Shown: positions 5,026 through 8,596 of the stretch, piece after piece | How positions within the stretch are numbered: position 1 is the first letter of the stretch | Layout: every line of letters begins with the position of its first letter | NCBI RefSeq assembly: GCF_045105435.1 | Contig: NZ_JBGCDL010000277.1 | Coordinates: 1-8,596 of the forward strand | Direction of reading: 5' to 3' | DNA from: Kordia sp045105435 | GTDB taxonomy: Bacteria > Bacteroidota > Bacteroidia > Flavobacteriales > Flavobacteriaceae | DNA: 8,596 nt | Position numbers and translations under genes: made by a program | Notes under the pieces: model-generated | The model's database searches: none | What the model was told of the DNA's origin: nothing | The model's input: the letters and a program-made list of their open reading frames with translations, nothing else

Positions 5026-5856
5026 ATGTTACGTTTATTACAAATAGAATTCCAAAAACTATGGTTAAATAGAACCAGTAGAATACTTATTTATATCTCT
5101 TTTGTTTTTCCATTGTCCATATTGATCCTTTCTGCCATAAAAATTAACTTTTTTGGCTTATTTACTATTGACTTATCTGAAACACAGATATTTGAATTTC
5201 CATATATCTGGCATATTACTACCTTTTTTATTGCCTTTTTTAAACTATTCTTTGCCATTGTCGTCGTCTCCATGATTGGAAACGAATACAGCAATCGGAC
5301 ACTGAAACAGAATTTGATTGATGGTTTAAGTAAAAAAGAAGTCATTCTATCCAAGTTTTATTTCATTCTTGCATATACCGCGCTAGTAACTGTACTTGTA
5401 TTTGTTATTACATTGATATTAGGAATTTCGCACTTGCCTGCTAATGATTTCGGTTTAAATACCATTTTTGATGGTTCAGAATTTATAATCGGTTACTTTG
5501 TTAAACTACTTGCCTTTTTCAGTCTCTGTTTATTGATTGGCGTATTAATAAAGCGTTCTGCATTTGCATTAGGTTTCCTATTCATTCTATACATCGTGGA
5601 AATGATTTTATATGCATTAACAGAAAATGTATGGTTTGATAAAGAAACTGCCAGAGAAGTATTTCAGTTTTTCCCATACACATCTATGTGGAATTTAATT
5701 GAACAGCCTGTATACAGAATGGCAAATGTAAATAACCCAGGACGAGTTTTGGAGACAGATTACGCATTGCACTGGTATGAGCTTGTTATTTCATTCACAT
5801 GGATTGCAACGTATATATATCTATCCTTCAAATTACTCAAAAAACGAGATTTATAA
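5026..5856 (+). CDS. ABC-2 type transporter permease (BcrB/LanE-like)
   Basis: A 276-residue membrane protein and the partner of the ATPase just upstream. About six hydrophobic segments are visible, near 20-39, 61-84, 111-134, 154-174, 178-198 and 249-270. The cytoplasmic stretch GNEYSNRTLKQNLIDG (85-100), followed by LSKKEVILSKF, is the E-x3-x-T-x-K-Q-x-L pattern of ABC-2 permeases of the BcrB/LanE/NatB kind, which couples to the ATPase. One such protein would pair as a homodimer, since no second permease gene (LanG) follows; lantibiotic immunity systems commonly use LanF-E-G, so a bacitracin-type BcrAB arrangement is the closer match. A perfect terminator follows 33 bases after the stop codon, closing a two-gene operon. 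The substrate is not shown by the sequence. Confidence 0.88.
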   Translation: MLRLLQIEFQKLWLNRTSRILIYISFVFPLSILILSAIKINFFGLFTIDLSETQIFEFPYIWHITTFFIAFFKLFFAIVVVSMIGNEYSNRTLKQNLIDGLSKKEVILSKFYFILAYTALVTVLVFVITLILGISHLPANDFGLNTIFDGSEFIIGYFVKLLAFFSLCLLIGVLIKRSAFALGFLFILYIVEMILYALTENVWFDKETAREVFQFFPYTSMWNLIEQPVYRMANVNNPGRVLETDYALHWYELVISFTWIATYIYLSFKLLKKRDL

Positions 5857-5889
5857 CAAAACAGCATACAAATCCAATAGATTATACAG

Positions 5890-5917
5890 AAAGAGCGAAG
5901 AAATTCGCTCTTTTTTT
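5890..5917 (+). terminator. Intrinsic terminator of the ABC transporter operon
   Basis: AAAGAGCGAA (5890-5899) and TTCGCTCTTT (5904-5913) form a perfect 10-bp stem closed by a GAAA tetraloop, followed by T to 5917. This is a textbook intrinsic terminator. Confidence 0.9.
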
Positions 5918-5930
5918 AGTCCGTAATTAG

Positions 5931-5938
5931 TATATTTG
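5931..5938 (+). promoter_or_regulatory. Perfect -7 box upstream of the surface protein gene
   Basis: TATATTTG is an exact TAnnTTTG match, directly after the operon terminator. The -33 region falls in the terminator T-run, so there is no clear TTG. If used, the mRNA leader would be over 200 bases. Confidence 0.45.
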
Positions 5939-6017
5939 TCGGCTGTTGAGTATGGAAAATTGCTATGAAGTATCTCGGTATAAGAAACACCATTTTTCCC
6001 CCAATAATGCGTAAATT

Positions 6018-6046
6018 TTGGTAACTATTGTAAATTCTTATTTCTG
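6018..6046 (+). promoter_or_regulatory. Second candidate promoter of the surface protein gene
   Basis: TTG (6018-6020, within TTTTG), 18 bases, then TATTTCTG (6039-6046), a 7/8 match to TAnnTTTG. It has a better -33 box than the candidate at 5931 and the same 18-base spacing as the precursor promoters. It would give a leader of roughly 105 bases. Confidence 0.4.
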
Positions 6047-6080
6047 CCCTACTCACTAAAAAAAAGAACAATTCTCGAAA

Positions 6081-6143
6081 ATGCAAAATAATAACGCTGT
6101 AAAAGAGTTATTAAACAGGATTATTGAGCGTTTTATAGTTTAG
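6081..6143 (+). CDS. Possible 20-codon upstream leader ORF
   Basis: ATG to TAG encodes MQNNNAVKELLNRIIERFIV and ends 16 bases before the start of the large surface protein gene. The predicted peptide is a short amphipathic helix. The same stretch holds two mutually exclusive inverted repeats, AATAAC/GTTATT (6090-6095, 6107-6112) and AACGCT/AGCGTT (6093-6098, 6127-6132). It could be a translated leader or chance; only comparison with relatives would tell. Apart from this and the candidate promoters, the gap 5918-6159 shows nothing. Confidence 0.2.
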   Translation: MQNNNAVKELLNRIIERFIV

Positions 6144-6159
6144 AAAATATCAATTACAG

Positions 6160-8596
6160 ATGAAAAAAAAATTACTATTTATTCTTGCCATATTGCCAAC
6201 ACTATTATTTGCACAAGGAGAAGCTGCAAACTGGTATTTTGGTCAAAATGCAGGATTACAATTTGATCCTGATACAGGCACAGTAACTGCCGTTACTGAT
6301 GGAAGCCTTAACACTCTTGAAGGTTGTGCTTCTATTTCTGATACAGATGGAAACTTATTATTCTATTCTGATGGAATTACCGTTTGGAATAGAAACCATC
6401 TAGTCATGACCAATGGTACAGGATTAAATGGTGATAGCTCTAGTACATCTTCTGCGTTGATCATTCCTAAACCTCAAGATCCAAATATCTATTACATTTT
6501 TACGGTTGATGAACCACATCACGATGATGGTGGCGTAAACAACGGATTAAATTACACCGCGGTTGACATGACTGATGGAATTGGTTTTGTTATCAATTCC
6601 GAAAAAAATGTTCCTTTAATCACTTATGACACAACAGATACTAACGAAACACGATTTAAATGTTCTGAAAAAATATCAGCTGTAAAAAGTTCCGATTGTG
6701 AATCATTTTGGGTACTTACACACTTCATAGATGATTTTTATGCGTTTAAAGTTGACAATGTTGGTGTAGACACAACTCCTGTAGTTAGTAGTACGCCTAC
6801 AGAAATTCCGCTTTCTGGCTACCGCAGAAATGCACTTGGATACTTAAAAGCGTCTCCACAAGGAGACAAACTTGCTGCTGCACATTTAGGTTTGGCTAAT
6901 GTTGAAGGTGGAAACGGTCCTGGAAAAGTAATGTTATACGACTTTGATAACGCAACAGGAATTGTAAGTAATGAACTCGAATTATACAATGGAGATTCTC
7001 CTTATGGTGTCGAATTTTCTCCTGAAGGAACCAAATTATATGCTACTGTCGGACTCGGAAATAGTGGGACAGGAAACAGCTTACTATTACAATACGACTT
7101 ATTATCCGCAGATATTCCTGCGTCACAATTTACTGTAAACGATTCATTTACGTTTTCTGCTGGCGCAATTCAAGTAGGAATTGATGGAAAAATATACCGT
7201 GCATTACTCGATTTTAGCAATACGGCAAATACAGGTCGCTTTTTAGGTGTCATTGAAAATCCAGAAGCCGATGGCGCAGCAGTTATTTACAATCAGAACG
7301 GAATATTACTAGACATCACAAACACAAATACCAATCTATCAAGAATTGGATTACCGCCTTTTATTCAATCACTATTTGCAACGCCTGTTGATATTATTCG
7401 TAATGGAGTTTCTATGACAGAACTTTCATTATGCACCACACAAGATTATACGCTTATGGCGGATGATATTGCTGGTGCAACATATACGTGGACATTTAAT
7501 GGAAATCCATTAGCTGAAACTACTTTTGAACTCAATCTAACAAATGTAACACTTGCTGATGCTGGATTATATGAAGTACAAATTGAGCAAAACAATGGCG
7601 AATGTCCGTTAATGGGAGAAGCAACTGTTTCTATATTTACATTACCTGTTGCGAACCCAATTGAAGATCAACTTATCTGTGATGATAACAATGATGGTTT
7701 TTCAACATTAGATTTTGATGTACTTGCAACAACTGTACTAAACGGACAAGATGATATGTTATTTACAGTAACTTTTCATCCAAGTGAAGCTGATGCAATT
7801 GCAAACACGAATCCGCTAGTAAGTCCATACACGAATCAAGTTGCTTATGAATTAGAACCAATTTTTGTTCGTATCGAAAATAATGACAATACTACTTGTT
7901 TTGATACAACTTCATTTGATTTTGATGTGTTTGATCAGCCAACGGCAAATGCAGTAACTGACTATGAACTCTGTGACGATGACACAGATGGTGATGATAC
8001 AAACGGTTTTTCCACATTCAACCTTTCTACATTAGACTCGGAAGTTTTAGGTGGACAAGACATGATGCAATTCAACATTACATATTATGCTAATCAAGCA
8101 GACGCAAACGATGCTATGAATGTATTACCAACTATGTATGCGAACACAACGGTTAACGGAAATACGATTACCGGTGGAGATCCAATAATAGCACGTATTG
8201 AAAATGTAGACAATCCAAATTGTTTTGATACAATTGAGTTCAATATCATTGTAAATCCACTTCCTGTAGTCTTGCAACCTGTCGCATTGCTTCAATGTGA
8301 CGATGATACGGATGGTTTATCTGATTTCAACTTAACGGAAGCCAATTCTTTATTATCAAACGATTCTGATAACGAAACTTTTACCTATTATGAAAGTTTT
8401 GCAGATGCGGAAAATACGAACAATCCAATCATAAATGATACAGCGTACAATAGTAGTAATAGCGGACAAGTTTTTGCTACGATTGAAACAATAAACGGCT
8501 GTTCTCGCATAGGTGACGTAAGTTTAATTGTAGGGACAACACAAATTCCAGATACGTTTCAAATAGCGTATGAAGTATGTGATGATACTGCTGTAG
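6160..8596 (+). CDS. Large secreted multidomain protein, probably T9SS cargo (5' part, cut by window end)
   Basis: The frame is open from the ATG at 6160 to the last base: 812 codons, with the C-terminus missing. The first 18-19 residues (MKKKLLFILAILPTLLFAQ) are a clear Sec signal peptide. Residues about 20-400 look like the beta-propeller-like N-terminal domain common in flavobacterial surface proteins (NWYFGQNAGLQFD, GNLLFYSDGITVWN, YLKASPQGDKLAAAH, GVEFSPEGTKLYAT). An Ig-like domain follows at about 410-493, with the diagnostic TLADAGLYEV. Then come repeats of 94-108 residues, each opening with Cys and acidic residues: CDDNNDGFS (507), CDDDTDGDDTNGFS (605), CDDDTDGLS (713) and CDDTAV (807). 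Proteins of this build usually end in a type B T9SS sorting or gliding-associated domain, which would lie outside the window. The acidic turns may bind calcium (inference). Role probably adhesion or surface structure. Confidence 0.85.
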   Translation, partial: MKKKLLFILAILPTLLFAQGEAANWYFGQNAGLQFDPDTGTVTAVTDGSLNTLEGCASISDTDGNLLFYSDGITVWNRNHLVMTNGTGLNGDSSSTSSALIIPKPQDPNIYYIFTVDEPHHDDGGVNNGLNYTAVDMTDGIGFVINSEKNVPLITYDTTDTNETRFKCSEKISAVKSSDCESFWVLTHFIDDFYAFKVDNVGVDTTPVVSSTPTEIPLSGYRRNALGYLKASPQGDKLAAAHLGLANVEGGNGPGKVMLYDFDNATGIVSNELELYNGDSPYGVEFSPEGTKLYATVGLGNSGTGNSLLLQYDLLSADIPASQFTVNDSFTFSAGAIQVGIDGKIYRALLDFSNTANTGRFLGVIENPEADGAAVIYNQNGILLDITNTNTNLSRIGLPPFIQSLFATPVDIIRNGVSMTELSLCTTQDYTLMADDIAGATYTWTFNGNPLAETTFELNLTNVTLADAGLYEVQIEQNNGECPLMGEATVSIFTLPVANPIEDQLICDDNNDGFSTLDFDVLATTVLNGQDDMLFTVTFHPSEADAIANTNPLVSPYTNQVAYELEPIFVRIENNDNTTCFDTTSFDFDVFDQPTANAVTDYELCDDDTDGDDTNGFSTFNLSTLDSEVLGGQDMMQFNITYYANQADANDAMNVLPTMYANTTVNGNTITGGDPIIARIENVDNPNCFDTIEFNIIVNPLPVVLQPVALLQCDDDTDGLSDFNLTEANSLLSNDSDNETFTYYESFADAENTNNPIINDTAYNSSNSGQVFATIETINGCSRIGDVSLIVGTTQIPDTFQIAYEVCDDTAV

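Noticed and set aside
5091..5354. Open minus-strand frame inside the permease
   Set aside because: Antisense to a clear six-helix membrane protein.
1..8596. CRISPR arrays, tRNA or rRNA genes, integrase-type attachment sites
   Set aside because: No regularly spaced repeats, no tRNA-like cloverleaf with an anticodon stem and CCA end, and no integrase were seen; the cloverleaf-like fold at 1879-2015 lacks T-loop and anticodon features.

Overview
The window looks like chromosomal DNA of a marine Flavobacteriaceae species, most like Kordia or a close relative. This is inferred from low-GC, AT-rich intergenic DNA, genes without obvious Shine-Dalgarno sites, promoters resembling the Bacteroidota TTG-N17-23-TAnnTTTG form, flavobacterial-style dispersed intergenic repeats, and a large secreted surface protein of the type-IX-secretion kind. 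The genus is a judgement from pattern memory, not from a search.

Left part (1-2015): two ordinary plus-strand genes, a pRiA4b ORF-3-like protein (33-548) and a NdpA/YejK-type nucleoid-associated protein (816-1874). The gap between them holds a structured intergenic repeat (623-725). Just after the second gene is a compound hairpin element (1879-2015) that can act as a two-way terminator.

Middle part (2050-5917): the interesting region. On the minus strand are two small ribosomal-peptide precursor genes (2061-2234 and 3630-3824). Their leaders are of different types: a Bacteroidota class I lanthipeptide-like leader and a ComC-like double-glycine leader. Both core peptides carry the motif CNTCD. 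Each gene is preceded by a copy of the same roughly 150-bp upstream module (2232-2383 and 3822-3975), with a matching promoter at the same place, a 36-bp block conserved at 30/36 upstream of the promoter, and a conserved 5' leader. Between the two precursor genes lies a 349-359 residue protein (2413-3462) whose residues fit a kinase-like fold (Lys, Glu, hinge, GD-x4-N, IDFD). Divergent from the second precursor is an ATPase-permease pair (4099-5007, 5026-5856) of the BcrA/LanF type, including the Glu that replaces the Q-loop Gln in lantibiotic-immunity ATPases, closed by a strong terminator. No LanB, LanC, C39 peptidase or other recognised modification or export enzyme is visible, so maturation would have to come from elsewhere.

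Right part (5918-8596): a roughly 240-bp leader with two candidate promoters and a possible 20-codon upstream frame, then the first 812 codons of a large exported protein (6160 onward) with a signal peptide, a propeller-like domain, an Ig-like domain and tandem CDDD-type repeats. The gene runs off the window.

Working model (inference): the middle region is a small bacteriocin/lanthipeptide island with co-regulated precursors and a self-protection or export ABC transporter. The kinase-like protein may be a bystander or an unrecognised partner.
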